Below, one piece after another: positions 1 to 13,240 of a DNA stretch of 64,000 nt. Positions within the stretch are counted from its first letter, which is position 1, and the number at the start of each line of letters is the position of its first letter. The position numbers and the translations under genes were made by a program. The stretch covers positions 1 through 64,000 of the forward strand of contig NW_027417107.1 of NCBI RefSeq assembly GCF_009905375.1, in the 5' to 3' direction. This DNA comes from Apium graveolens. Its lineage: Eukaryota; Streptophyta; Magnoliopsida; Apiales; Apiaceae. The notes below the pieces were generated by a model, which worked only from the letters and a program-made list of their open reading frames with translations, was not told the DNA's origin and ran no database searches.

Positions 1-2399
1 CTCGAATTCGTAAATTTGGGTTTATGAACTATGAAGTTCTTAATTGATTTTAGGTATTTTTAATCTAGGGTTATTGATTTAAATTGAATACACCAGCTTA
101 TAGATCATGAAAAAATAAGTCGAATGATAACTTGGAATCAACAAACGATGCAGAGACTGTTCTACCCAAGCCTCGCCGGAAAACTTGAGTTCGTCGGTTT
201 CCGCGAATTATGCTGGAGTTCTGCACAGTTTCGTGATAATCTGGGCTGGTTCGTGCCGGCCGGCGGTGTCGCCGCCGCGGTTGCCGCCGTCGTCGCCGGG
301 AAAGACGACCAAACTTCGGTTTGGCCCCCGAACTTTGCTGAAATTTCATACTTAGTACTGTAGTTTTAAAAATTTACAAATTTCGGATTTCGCTTACAAA
401 ATTTTAAAAATTATATATTTGTTATATTTTATTTTCAGAAAATTGTTTTAATTATTTAAAACTTCATAATTTATTTTCTGAAAATTATTTTTATTTAAAA
501 ATAAATCTTAATTATTTAATTAATTAATTTTAGTTGATAATTAATTATTTAATTAGTCAATTAATTTAACCATTAATTGATTAATTAATTAATTAGTTAT
601 GATTAATTAATTTAATTAATCAATTGATTTAATAATTAGATTTAATTATTTATTTTTATTTAAAAATCCTGAAAAATAGTTTCGAGCTTTAAAATATTTT
701 CAATTATTTTCAAGGCATGATAATTATTATAAAATTATTTTAAAGTCAGATTCGGGTGTTCAAACCCTATTATTTAATTATAAAATGATTTGGAGTCCAA
801 TTTTAATTCCGAAAAATGTTCGAAAATTCATAATAAATACCTGGAAAATCATTTTGACCTCGAATCTTCTTTGAAAAATTATTTTGATCGAATACCTTAC
901 GTGTTATGTGCTACGTGTTCACTGATTGATATATTATATGCCTATGTGGTTATGGTTTGATTGTTTTAGTCATAACTTTTAATCCGTAAATCGGATTTGG
1001 GTGAAATGAAGGGTAGGTAAAAGCCTATGACGTCTATGTGATAATTAAAATATACGAGTATAAATAATTGATATATACGTGTGATGCCTAGCAGTCAGCG
1101 AGGCATAGAAAAGGGAACCAGTGATATATAAATAGAATCAAAGCGTAGAAGAGAAGGAAAGTGATTGATAAATAGAAGCAAGGCATAGAAAGAGAAGAAA
1201 CGTGGTTGATGAGTAAAACTGTTAGATGAGTACAAGTAAAGTGGAAATCATCGGTGATAAGGAAAGTACTTCTGAACCTTTCTTTAAAGATATATTGCAA
1301 ATATTTTTGAACTGTTTCATAACATGTCGCTATTATTCAAAATAACTCATGTTTTATATTGCAAGTGCTTTAAACTATTTAACCTTGAACCCTGATTCTT
1401 CTTGATCTTGAGCCATAAGCCTTGTTCTTCACATACCATTGATTGTTGAATTCCCAGATACGATCCAAACACATACGATACTACTCCATAAATACATATC
1501 TACCACATACTGATTCTGATATTGAGTTTCTTAACATACCAACCCTTATTCCTTGTTAACAGAAGACCAATTCTTGGAACCCTTGAACCCTTGGTCTTCC
1601 ACTTTCTGATTCTTTCCTTGATTGAAAGCCAATCTTTTTGAATCCCTTGTTATACCTGCTTGGTATCATGAATCACCCTATGGTTCAAGATAAAGTTGTT
1701 TATGATTCAGCTTATGATTTACATTGGTTATCATATTGAATTGTTTTATAATTGGATAGTTTTATAAATGTGGACCAGATTCGTTGTCAGACCAGATTCA
1801 AATGGTCATAATAGGCCAATGCGTGCCTTGGATCCAGTATATAGAGCAAAGCTGAGAGCCTTGCTCGGGATTAGTGCGTGACTGATCAGCAGCCTAACCT
1901 TAGTTTTTAAAATGAAAAGTGAATATCCAATTCTAATCATTGCTTATTCAGAAACTTGATTCTTCTGAATCATTTCAATTGGTAATTTTTTATCCTCAAT
2001 TGATGCTATGATTACTTGCTGAGCTAGTAAACTCACTCTTGAAAAAAAATTTATGTTTTCAACAGTTGAAGAAGAAAGTGTTGGTAATGAGGATTCCTTG
2101 TCCAGTGTGCGAGCTAGGATTTCCGTTTAAGTTGGATCGAGCTAGCAGGAGCTTTATATTATAGATGAGTGGTGTAAGATTGTAAGTACCATATCATTAA
2201 CAATTATAAGTTGAACTAGTTGGGTTTCAGTACGATGTAATAAAGGGTAAGGTTGTAGCTTGTTTTCATACTTTAACCTGTTGTGATCCGTGGTTGTGTA
2301 CAAAAGGGTCAATGCATATAATACTTTATACACAGGTTTAATTATTGTGGTGTGTATTGTGAGCCCCAAACTTCTGACCCTGGTTTGGAGGGCGTCACA
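1..2399 (+). repeat. 5' LTR of gypsy element A (left end outside window)
   Basis: Positions 1-2399 align along their whole length with 9324-11779, so this is the 5' copy of the long terminal repeat whose 3' copy starts at 8275; roughly the first kilobase lies outside the window. It ends in GGCGTCACA, directly before a primer-binding site. The two copies differ by many substitutions and by an indel of about 70 bp: the 3' copy has an extra block at roughly 9529-9597, where this copy jumps from GTTTCCG to CGAATTATGC near 208. The many differences suggest an old insertion. The short ORFs here are LTR sequence and not genes. Confidence 0.9.
500..640. repeat. AATTAATT-rich palindromic tract in LTR A
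   Basis: A dense run of TTAATTAATT and ATCAATTGAT-like dyads, matched at about 9885-10015 in the 3' LTR. It is a self-complementary AT-rich block within the LTR. No coding potential is seen. Confidence 0.7.
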
Positions 2400-2402
2400 G
2401 GT

Positions 2403-2414
2403 TGGTATCAGAGC
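2403..2414 (+). other. Primer-binding site of element A (initiator-Met tRNA type)
   Basis: TGGTATCAGAGC starts four bases after the LTR end. This is the standard plant retrotransposon primer site complementary to the 3' end of initiator methionine tRNA. It fixes the plus orientation of element A and the boundary between LTR and interior. Confidence 0.92.
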
Positions 2415-2455
2415 TACAGGTTATAAGTCACTGAAACAAGCCGAGATTGTTGGGA

Positions 2456-2857
2456 ATGGATAGAGGGTTAGGATTAGGATTAAGAAATAGAAAGATAGAA
2501 CGTCGAGAGGTTGAGTGCGATCAAATAGTAGGTTTTAGTGGGATCCGTGATGAAATTCGACATCCTTATCTAGCAACGCGATTTTCAGAAGATGACGATG
2601 GAAGATTCTTTATCCCTGGATCGTCTGATCATTCGGAGCCTTCATTTGGAAGACTATCATCTGATTCACGCCTTGCTCGTCCACCAGTATTCTACGTGTC
2701 ACCTCCTATTGCAATGGTTGCACATTTTCACATTATTATCTCATCCCCTGATGTGAGGCTATCTATTCGGGAATTTTCCCCACATGTTGATTCTAGTTCT
2801 ACCGGATATTTAGTTGTGCGCACATCTTTTCTGTCTACTCTACATTCTGTTTTATAA
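2456..2857 (+). CDS. Unidentified 133-aa ORF at the gag position of element A
   Basis: This is the first open frame after the primer site, starting at ATG 2456 and ending at TAA 2855-2857. The N-terminus is basic (MDRGLGLGLRNRKIERREVE) and the middle is Ser/Asp/Pro-rich. I see no zinc knuckle, membrane segment or known motif. By position it should be the start of gag, but I cannot match it to a capsid sequence. It may be a chance open stretch in a decayed element, since nothing downstream continues the frame. Confidence 0.3.
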   Translation: MDRGLGLGLRNRKIERREVECDQIVGFSGIRDEIRHPYLATRFSEDDDGRFFIPGSSDHSEPSFGRLSSDSRLARPPVFYVSPPIAMVAHFHIIISSPDVRLSIREFSPHVDSSSTGYLVVRTSFLSTLHSVL

Positions 2858-5800
2858 CATCCGTTCAAAACTCGTCTTATGGAGTAACATCACCCACAAA
2901 GATGGATTCGAAAGCTATAACATATGGTGAGTACACGAGGCATTAAGGAATATTAGAAGAACCTAGGGTAAGGATACGTGTGTTTCGGAAGATAGCCGCT
3001 ACCAGGTTATAAGGAGCTACTAATGAGTATGTCACCAACGATTATCTTGTGGAGTGAGCTAGACGGATCATTAAAAATTTGAGAGGATTGGAAATTGAGA
3101 GTTTTCTTGAATTTAGAGGATGATGTGATGAGCAAACAGTGATACACTAGCAGTAATGTGATATAAATCACCCTTGTGTTATAAAAATTAACTCTGATGA
3201 TTGCTGGATAGTAATTTGTATACTCAGTAATGGTAAGAGATGATGACAGGAATATTACCAGTATGGAAGACTAGAAGTGAAGTTTACGAATAAGATAGTA
3301 TGCAACAGTAATTGGGAAAATTTTGTTGAACCATGAAAGGCGAAATGGACCCAATAACGGGGTAGAAGATATAGGGAAAAGGAAATGGGCTCTGATCTGA
3401 TTATTTTCCTAATTGGATTCCCTTGCGATAGTTGAGAAAGACGACAACCAAGCTCATATAGTAATGACAACCATGGTGTGTAGATTTTCCAAAATTCTAA
3501 CCAGTTTTCCAAAGAGATTTTTCTTCACAAAAATTTTTCTACAATCCTTGGAACCAAAATAATTTTTAAAACTGATTGTCCCAATAATACTTGAGTTTCT
3601 TGTTTGATTCAGATTATCCAGACGAATACTTGTTTTAGAAATTAGGATGGTTCGTTTAGAAAGATATTGGACTCGCTATTACGGAGAAAACTGTTTATCC
3701 AATTGCTGAGACGATTAGAGCATGAGGAATATGTCGATTCACGAGAAGCTGAGTACGAGCAAAGAAGATTAAGGAAATCTCTAGACCTTCTAAAGGGAGA
3801 ACGTTATTAGCAAAAGAGGCGACAAGTTGAACGATTAACAGCATAAGTGAAATTTGAAGTTATGAGCATAAATCTCGTAAGATTGCAAATAAATCGTATA
3901 TGAACGTGGAAAAGTGATGCTAAAGATATAAGACCCTAATAAGTGGGAAATTATTTTAATGATCGATTCAAGAAAGCATTTCTGAGAACCTTCTAAAGTT
4001 GATATACGACTCGGCATGGGATCTATTGATCGGAAAAGCATTGAAGCGTAAACAGATAAAATGCGAATGATGACCAATGATATCATTCTTTCTTATCATT
4101 CTTATAAATCTCGAGTAAAGTATGAACTTCTTTCATGATCAGATTTATAAAGTGATTGTTGAATCCCTTTCAAATCATTCCTTCTTCAAAACATTGTTTC
4201 CTAATTGGGACAAGCAGTGTTATGGTGTGACGATTTGTCGAAATGACAAAAGTCTGGTGGGACGCCACCTAATCATGTATTGTGTGCCATATGGTATGAA
4301 AGACTGGCCATCTTGAGTACTAATATGGTTATCTCATTCCTTTTCAAATCATATTCATTCTTTCTTCTTAAATCCTGATTTGTTGATTCATGAATTTCTC
4401 CGATTGTTTCTTTGTACTCTTATCCCCTTACAGAAAGTTTCAATTAGAATCATATACACAAATTCCTTCTTGTGTATGGTCTACTCTTTGAATGTTTTAA
4501 AAAGGAAGCATATTGAACCCGTGTAGCAGACGGAGTTACGTAACAAGTGTGGACAATTGCAAGCCGATAAATGGTGGACATTTACGTGCAGAGAAGAATC
4601 AGTATACCGATAACGGGATAGTTGCGAGAGCATCAAATCAAAGGCGGAAAATCTACATACATGATACATTTTTGAGTCTGAGATTTTGGCATGAATTGGA
4701 GTAATTAGCAAACTGTATGAGGTAAATTAACTAGAGAAACACGAAAGTAAAGCTGCATGTATCAGATGAGGCAAATGATCGATTGGACAATGAAGGCGAA
4801 TGAAGAAATTCTTAACAATAACCAGATAATCAAGTAATACGTTGTGAAGATGAAGCATATCTTAATCATATTGGAGATAATTATCATGAAGATTCAAGAT
4901 CGAAGAAATGCTAGATGCGGATAAACTTTAAGTGTGTTCATCAAGGGATGGTTGGGCTTTCTCCAACTCAAGAAAATGAGTTGTGGTAAAAAAATTTATG
5001 CTTGTAGCAGGGATGACAAAGAAGGTTCAATATGGAAAGACATAAGGGAAGATGAAGGTATGGCAGTTTGACTGCAACAAATTTTAAGATGTGAAGCTTT
5101 AAAACCAAATGTACTCATTCGCAAGATTTTAAGAGTGTTGGTTGAGACCAGGTGTTGGTCATCAAAGGTTGAACAAGTTAAGTAATAAGGACAAGTGTAT
5201 ACTGCCAGGGTGGACTAATTGTTAAGTAGAGAGCTTGAATTGAAACTTGAACTAGAAGAATTTTAGTATAATTTGTAATTGAACTCAGTAGTGATATTCT
5301 GTTATAATCAGGGAATATGAGAAAAGGATATGGTATAATAAGAATTGCTCGCTATAACCTTAAGTTGAATTAGAGACATGGGTTGTACTGATTAATATTA
5401 CATGAGGTGGTGAATTGGTGAGTTGGAAAGTGAAAGTGGACTGGTATATTTGAGGGTTCATTGTTGGTTAATTGGTTGATTGTGGGTGTTGGCTTAAGCC
5501 CGACTGGTAGTCAATAATATAAAGGAGATGTTGCCCAAATTTTTCAGAAAGTACCCTACTCTTAAAAAGGGAAAGTAGACTTCTCTGTGTTATAGGTATT
5601 AATGTTGATACTCCAATTAGTTGTGACCTCGATTCTCGAAAGAGGTTGTTACATCCAATTTGACTATATATAATTGGTCTTTGATTTCATTTAGCTAGTC
5701 ATCACTTGGTACAATTAATCAATGAAGTGAGTTAATTGGCTAATTGTACCAATTAATGGTCAGTTACATGGAGATTGATTCCAATTAGATTAAGTCAAAT

Positions 5801-6794
5801 TTTGATGTGACTTTCAAATTCGAAATCAAAATAATGAGGAATTGGGGAGAAGTAAGGACGCTGACAGAATTCAGAAATTGTCGTAAATGTGTGAGTTTTT
5901 GCGTGGGTAAATACGCATATCATAATGAACAAGAGAAATAAAAAGTCATTTGTATGGACAAGTGAGGAGTATATTTTCAAGAGCTAAAGATTTAAAATGA
6001 AGCAACGAGAAGGAAGGAAGAAGGGAGACGGAATAAAGCAGAGATTAATAACTACACCAATATGGATTTCATTAGACAATCAAGGAGATGTTATCATCTG
6101 CAACAAAGTTTTATTAAAGGACACCTTGTTTCTGATAATCATACAATAATGAGTCGTCAAGTATTTCTGTTTTGGGATAAAGTATGAGATATAGTTTTAA
6201 TTCAGTTTCCGATTGATGTTGATACTTAGGTTGTTGTTAAATATCGAAAGTGGTGTTAATACAGATGATTGATGTTTACTTCAGAATGGAATGTTGTGAG
6301 CATCAAACTTCGTATTAATATCTAATTTGATATGACAGCAAAATGAGTACTAATGTCAAGAGTTCGGTTTTGAATAAGCTATGAGAACGAAGAACGGAGA
6401 TAGGAAAGGAAGTGGAATCAAAAGGATGATAAAGAAACTATATAAGATGCCAGGATATAGGTAAGATATGGGTAATATGAACGACAACAAAGATGGTTGG
6501 AGTTGAGCAAGGACTATGACTGCACAAGCAAACGTAGTAACAAATGCATTAATCAGAAAGGAAAGACCGAACGTGTTGACAGTGTCAAAAGAATTATACA
6601 AGGAATCTTAAAAGTTGAAATTGGAAGCCAGAGCTTGCAAACCTAACAATGTATAGATATATGGTATGACTTTTCAGCTAGAATTGCTAGAGAAGGTAAA
6701 GAAATATCAAGGGGAAATAATAGATTAAGATATTAGCAGTTAGAATAAAAATATATATATACTCAAAAAGATGATCAAGACATTCCCAGGTTTT

Positions 6795-7880
6795 ATTTCA
6801 GAATTTGGGATTCACTAGTAACAGAATTGAAGGATGGAACCTTACAAGAAGCTTACAACTCTAGACATTCGGTCCATCCATGAAGTTCTGATATGTATAG
6901 AGATTTAGAGGAAAATTATTGGTGTCCAGATATGAAGAAAGAAATGGTGGGATAGATTAGCAAATGTTATACGTATCAAGGAATTAAGGCGGGACATCAA
7001 AGACTGGACGTATATATTTCACCAAGAAACGTTATGGTGATGCCACCTGAGAACCAAAGGTGAGGAAAACATTAATTGCATTATTATTGATAGGTTATTT
7101 AAACCTGATCATTCTCAGTTTATTCCATAGGTGGGTTAGTTCCTACTTGAAATAAAAATGGTGGTACGTCATCAAATCCAGGAACTAATTGTAAATGATC
7201 AATATTGTGTGATTTGAAATTCGACAGAAGTATTCATAATACGATATATTATATCGAACTAGAATGATATGTACTACTTCTAGATGAATGAATATTAAGT
7301 AAAGTGGAACTAAAAAGATAGGAATTTGGTTGAACCACAATAACTCGAGAGATTCAAGCGACCCCGAAGATATGATACGAGACATAAATGTCAAGAAAGG
7401 ATCTCTGATAGTGTGGCATAAAGAAAGAATAAACGTTATATGTGATTAGACGTCAAGGAAGGCATTGCAGTTAGTCTCGTATGAGAACTCCTTAGAACCA
7501 AAATAAATGATAATATAGGTTAAAAGTACGCCGGTGATGCCTCCAAGTTAGTGTACTTTCTTTAAAATGGTAAGAGATCTTCGCTTAATAAACCTCCTCG
7601 ATTATGCTTTAAGGAAAATAAAATATGGTTATAAGTCTGTGCGTTAGTCATACTCAGTCGACATTTTCTCGTTAATTCTTAACTCTGGAGTAATCTCGAG
7701 AATGTTAGAAATCGAATACGCCATAGTTTCAGTATATCATTCGCAGATGGACGAGAAGATTAAATGAATGATTAAAGTGCCTCGAATGCGATTCAAAGTT
7801 ATTATGAACTAAGCTAATTGAATAGAGAAACATGTGGGAATGGGGTTCAATAACCAGTAGCTATTGCCAACATTCGTGAG
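6795..7880 (+). pseudogene. pol: Integrase remnant of gypsy element A
   Basis: Several blocks of a Ty3/gypsy integrase can be read through frameshifts and stops. The zinc-finger region at about 6853-7005 includes SRHSVHP, MYRDLEENYWCPDMKKEM and SKCYTYQGIKAGHQR. The second cysteine of the usual CxxC is tyrosine here (KCYTYQ), which by itself would disable the finger. The core strand with IIIDRLFKPDHSQFIP follows near 7075-7130. The region that normally carries the catalytic glutamate is reduced to YHSQMDEKIK near 7735-7765. Stops interrupt every block. It is clearly non-functional and is useful mainly for placing the element in Ty3/gypsy and fixing its strand. Confidence 0.8.
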
Positions 7881-8261
7881 CACGAATTATTAGAATTGCA
7901 AAGAAAAGCTAATTAGTAAGCATTATGCTGGTTCCTTTTGAGACAGTAAAATAGTCGGGATAAGTGTAAGTAAGTTGGCTTCACCACCCCCACTTTTAGC
8001 AGATTCATAAGGTATTTACACATGTATACTCAGGAAAAGTAATTTAGCTCCATTATATATAAAATGGAGACTTGAGTTTAATTATATGAGCATCAGATAG
8101 ATTATGATGCCAATAAGAGGCTGTTAAGTAGTGAGTGATGCTGCTAGTAAAAGTTTATGAAAAGTTGTAGGGTTGAAAGATCAACCTGAGAAAATGGAAG
8201 TGAGATACTTGAATATATCATTATCTGATCCTTAGTATGATTCTGAGGACGGAATCCTTTT

Positions 8262-8274
8262 AAGGGGGGAAGGA
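8262..8274 (+). other. Polypurine tract of element A
   Basis: AAGGGGGGAAGGA lies directly against the TGTAACATCC start of the 3' LTR. It would prime plus-strand DNA synthesis. Confidence 0.88.
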
Positions 8275-11200
8275 TGTAACATCCGGGATATCGCGTGTAA
8301 TTATTTTATTAATAAATATTTTTATATGATTATTATGTGATTTTGGTGAATTATCTGACGATTGGTGTAAATATGTGAATGCTTATATGTGATACTGTAT
8401 AAGTTTGCTAATTTTATTATGACCAGAATAAAATATAGATAATTATGGTATTTTTCTTGTAATTTTTGGACTGTTATATGATTTTATATTGATTTATGAA
8501 TTTATTAATTATTTTCTGAATAATTACAAAATTATTTTATAAAGCCGGGAATCGTCCGACTTCAACCATTTTTACGTTTTTACAACCCGAAACTCTTCTG
8601 AAACCTCCTTCCTAACGTAATCTGGTAATTTCGGATATTTTCCATGTTTTGACTTTTTCGATCCGGATTACGGCTTTACCCGTGCGCGGCCCGGCGCAAG
8701 ATTTTCGATACGATAATCATTTCGATGAGCCAACAAAACCCGTATTCTCAAAGGACGGGATAATATTACGTTATTTTCATATAAAGTATTTTATAAGAAG
8801 CCCGGTTTGGATAATTATCCAGTACGGGTATCAAATTGGATCATTTTTGTAGTTACTTAGCGGCTAAGTAACTAATTTAACGATCCAAGACGATCCAAAA
8901 GGAACTAATATTCCAAAAATATATATAGCCCTTTTATCATGTCATTTTATTCGTTTATTCATTTACAACCAGTAAAAATACAGTAAATACAGAGAAAAAC
9001 CCTAGAAACCGATACGTTCCTTAGAATCAAACGCACAAACGAAGGCGTTACCGAACTCCGATTCGGGCGTGCAACATATCAAAACGAAGCTCTCGAAATC
9101 TTCTTTCTGAATCAACCATCTATTTGTGCCCAGAAATCAAGGTATTCTTCTGGTTTAATTATTTTATTTCGAATAAATTATGGATTAAAAATATGAATTT
9201 TTGTTCTTGATATTTTTGATATGATTTGATGGCACAATCGTGTAGATGATTTCTTCCTGGTCATTTTGGTATATTATATGATTAATTTGGAGTTCAATAA
9301 CATATAGAAAATTGAGTTAAATTCTCGAATTCGTAAATCAGGGTTTATGAACTATGAATGTTCTTAATTGATTTTTAGGCGTTTGTAATCTAGGGGTTAT
9401 TTATTTAAATTGAATACACCAGCTTATAGATCGTCGAAAAATAAGTCGAATGATATACTTGGAATCAACAAACGATTCACAGACTATTCTACCCAAGCCT
9501 CGCCGGAAAACTTGAGTTCGTCGGTTTCCGGCGGCTTTTCCCGACGATTAACGATGACTTGCGTAAAAACAGAGGCACGACTATGTTCCTGGTGAATAAT
9601 GCTGGAGTTCTGCACAGTTTCGTGATAATCGGAACAGGTTCGCGCCAGCCGAAGGTGTCGCCGCCTTCGCCGGGGAAGACGACCAAATTTTGGTTTGGCC
9701 CCCGAACTTTGCTGAAATTTCATACTCAGTAATGTAGTTTTAAAAATTTACAAATTTCGGATTTCTGCTTACAAAATTTTAAAAATTATATATTTGTTAT
9801 ATTTTATTTTCAGAAAATTGTTTTAATTATTTAAAAATTCATAATTTAATTTCTGAAAATTATTTTTTATTTAAAAATAAATCTTAAATATTTAATTAAT
9901 TAATTTTAATTGATAATTAATTATATAATTAGTCAATTAATTTAACCATTAATTGATTAATTAATTTAATTTGTTATTGATTAATTAATTTAATTAATCA
10001 ATTGATTTAATAATTAGAATTAATTATTTATTTTTTATTTAAAAATCCCGAAAAATAGTTTCGAGCTTTAAAATATTATTTTCAATTATTTTCAAGGCTC
10101 GATAATTATTATAAAATTATTTTCAAGTCAGATCCGGGTGTTCAAACCCTATTATTTAATTATAAAATGATTCGGAGTCCAATTTTAATTCCAAAAAATG
10201 TTCGAAAAATCATAATAAATATTTGGAAAATCATTTTGATCCCGAATCTTCTTTGAAAAATTATTTGATCGAATACCTTACGTGTTATGTGCTACGTGTT
10301 CACTAACTGATGCGTTATATGCCTATGTGGTTATGGTTTGACTGTTTTAGTTATTACTTTTAATTCGTAAATCGGATTTGGTTGAAACGAATGGTAGATA
10401 AAAGCATATGACGTCTATGTGATGATTAGAATAATACGAGTATGAATAATTGATAGATATTTGTGATGCCTAGCAGAGTCAGCGAGGCATAGAAAAGGGA
10501 ACTAGTGATCTATAAATAGAATCAAAGCGTAGAAAGAGAAGGAAAGTGATTGATAAATAGAAGCAATGCATAGAAAGAGAAGAAAAGTGGTTGATGAGTA
10601 AAACTGTTAGATGAGTACAAGTAAAGTGGAAATCATTGGTGATAAGGCAAGTACTTCTGAACCTTTCTTTAAAGATATATTGCAAATATTTTTGAACTAT
10701 TTCATAACATAACGCTATTATTCAAAATAACTCCTGTTTTATATTGCAAGTGCTTTAAACTATTTAACCTTGAACCCTGATTCTTCTTGATCTTGAGCCA
10801 TAAGCCTTGTTCTTCACAAACCATTGATTGTTGAATTCCCAGATCCAAACATATACGATACTACTCCACAAATACATATATACCACATACTGATTCTGAT
10901 ATTGAGTTTCTTAACATACCAACCCTTATTCCTTGTTAACAGAAGACCAATTATTGGAACCCTTGAACCCTTGGTCTTCTACTTTCTGATTCTTTCCTTG
11001 ATTGAAAGCCAATCTTTTTGAATCCCTTGTTATACCTGCTTGGTATCATGAATCACCCTATCCTTCAAGATAAATGTTATTTATAATTCAGCTTATTGAT
11101 TTATATTGGTTATCATATTGAATTGTTTTAGAATTGGATAGTTTTATAAATGTGAACCAGATTCGTGGTCAGACCAGATTCGTGGTCATAATAGGTCAAT

Positions 11201-11779
11201 GCGTGCCTTGGATCCAGTATATAAAGCAAAGCTGGGAGCCTTGCTCGGGGTTAGTGCGTGACTGATCAGCAGCCTAACCTTGGTTTTTAAAATGAAAAGT
11301 TAATATCCAATTCTAATCATTGCTTATTCAGAAACTTGATTATTCTGAATCATTTCAATTGGTAATTGTTTAACCTCAATTGATCCTATGATTACCTGCT
11401 GAGCTGGTAAGCTCACTCATGTAAAAAAATTTATGTTTTCAGCAGTTGAAGAAGAAAGGGTTGGTAACGAGGATTCCTTGTCCAGTGTGCGAGCTAGGAT
11501 TTCTGTTTAAGTTGGATCGAGCTAGCAGGAGCTTTATATTATAGATGTGTGGTGTAAGATTGTAAGTACGATATTATTAACAATTATAAGTTGAACTAGT
11601 TGGGTTTTGGTACGATGTAATAAAGGGTAAGGTTGTAGCTTATTTTCATACTTTAACCTGTTGCGATCCATGGTTGTGTACAGAAGGGTCAATGTATATA
11701 ATACTTTATACATAGGTTTAATTATTGTGGTGCATGTTGTGAGCCCCAAACTTCTGACCCGGGTTTGGAGGGCGTCACG
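8275..11779 (+). repeat. 3' LTR of gypsy element A (3505 bp)
   Basis: The LTR begins TGTAACATCCGGGAT after the polypurine tract and ends ...GGAGGGCGTCACG, where the 5' copy ends ...GTCACA. At about 3.5 kb it is very long for an LTR, as in some Tekay/Del-type families. It contains a GC-rich block (about 9495-9700), an AATTAATT-rich block (9885-10015) and a motif shared with the LTR of element B (near 10351-10376). The target duplication cannot be tested because the left flank is outside the window. Confidence 0.9.
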
Positions 11780-12321
11780 GAAAATCTCGAGATTGGGGAG
11801 GAGCTTGGGGAATGGAGTAGGGGTGAGTGGAGTCTGTTTGTGCAGTCAGTCATCGCGAACCAGGATAAAATCGACTGTGTGATACTCTTTTTTCTTTCAC
11901 TCTTTTACTTCTGCAATTTAAACTACTTGTTGGTAAGTAATTCATTTTAAAAGAGCAAAGAAACTTTGAAAAAGCCAACCTATACATTTTAAAAAGGTGA
12001 TAAACTATTCAACCTTCCCTCTTCTAGCTTATCTTACCCTGATACGGGACCTATCATTTTTCTTTATACGGTCCTTCTTCTTATTCATCATTCACTTGCA
12101 AGTTCTTATAACATGTACTTCAGGGCTATAGGTTGCATTAAACCGACTATACCCTGTCATATGCTTATAAGAGTACTGTAAAATATGACAATATATAGAA
12201 AATGTTACTTAATAAGAAAAATACATTTACAAAATTTACATGGTTTACCTAAATATATATTACTCTAGGTAAGAATATACCTCAAACTCAGTTAAAATAA
12301 CCTTCATCCACCCCAGATAAT

Positions 12322-12834
12322 TTACAGTAATGTCGATATAGGTGTTACACCAAGTGGACGTTGATCACGAATAATAGCAAACAAGGTTTTCTTGGAAGTG
12401 CCATCAAAGATTCTACATATTCATGAATATTAACAAGTATAAGTCAGTGAAAGTTAAATTATCAATAAAGTCCGGATGCATAATTAAATAAAATAAATTA
12501 ATTTCTAAACTCACCCCCCACCATGAATGTCAACACGCTCTGGTGTTTTGGGCCTCTTCTCGCCAAACTTTTCCATTAAATTTGATTTAGGCATATGTCC
12601 CAGCCACACGCGCTCCTCCTCAGTTGTCATTGTATGCCAATTTGGATCGCTCGGACTTGGCGGAGCAGTTCGTGGACTTGCAGAACAACTGGGAGGAGTT
12701 GGACTTGGATTAGGTGTTCGTAACCTAGCTTGAGTCTAACTCTTTGCCTTGAACTGCCAGCCCTTGCACTGGTACTACCAGCCTCTGCATTGGACTTAGT
12801 GGTCTTATTTCCCTTTTATTTTTTTTGGTGCCAT
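12322..12834 (-). pseudogene. Broken two-exon gene of unknown function, minus strand
   Basis: Reading the minus strand from ATG at 12834 gives MAPKKIKGK. A frame change follows, then Ser/Ala-rich and Pro/Ser-rich stretches, and then an acidic/basic block containing MTTEEERVWLGHMPKSNLME. A consensus GTGAGT donor follows at 12514 and a TATGTAG acceptor at 12413, enclosing an intron of about 102 bp. Joining the exons continues the frame into IFDGTSKKTLFAIIRDQRPL and a stop at 12322-12324. A stop and frameshift near 12720-12810 mean it is not intact. I do not recognise the family; low-complexity N-termini of this kind occur in plant DNA-transposon proteins and in host genes. The splice signals are the strongest evidence that it was once real. 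Confidence 0.4.
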
Positions 12835-13038
12835 AGTGTCTGCAAACAATTAAATCCATGAGAGATGTAGATATATAGATATAGAGAGGGGGTTGAGAAT
12901 CATAAACCTCACATAAACACGAAGAAGAAAACCAAATAATTCAAGTAAACATGAACACAAACATAAACATATTTACCATAAAACCAACAAAATCAAAGAC
13001 AAATCAAGGTTTAAAGAACTCTAAAAATCATCAAAACA

Positions 13039-13240
13039 AATAAATAAGGGTTTAACAAGAAATGAAAAATTAAACCAATAAAAACTCTAAAAAGTGCATG
13101 TGGAGACACAAAACCGTTCGAGTAGTCACACAATCGTATTCATACATTCACAAAACCATTCGAAATTTTTTTAATAAAATAAACAAATAAGGGTTTAACA
13201 AGAAACGAACAATTGAACCAACAAAAACTCAATAAAACCA
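13039..13240. repeat. Imperfect 50-bp direct repeat with AAGGGTTTA motifs
   Basis: The stretches at about 13039-13092 and 13183-13238 share ACAAGAAAYGAAMAATTRAA and flanking sequence. AAGGGTTT-type motifs occur at 13046 and 13189 and again near 13283, 13372 and 13448. They lie upstream of the minus-strand pseudogene. They are one base away from the plant telo-box, so no regulatory role is claimed. Confidence 0.5.

Larger units (their letters stand above)
2400..8274 (+). mobile_element. Decayed interior of Ty3/gypsy element A
   Basis: The 5.9-kb interior lies between the primer site and a polypurine tract. All frames are broken by many stops. I recognise integrase remnants at 6795-7880 and one open frame at the usual gag position (2456-2857). 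Between about 2860 and 6790 no domain could be identified by eye, although capsid, protease and reverse transcriptase would be expected there. The integrase wording and the long LTRs fit the chromovirus (Tekay/Del) side of Ty3/gypsy; that assignment is inference. Confidence 0.8.

Noticed and set aside
98..363. Overlapping ORFs in the GC-rich part of LTR A (also 9484-9723)
   Set aside because: Composition-driven open frames on both strands of an LTR; they differ between the two copies.
2403..2414. tRNA-like sequence TGGTATCAGAGC at several places
   Set aside because: These are primer-binding sites of retroelements; no cloverleaf-forming tRNA gene surrounds them.
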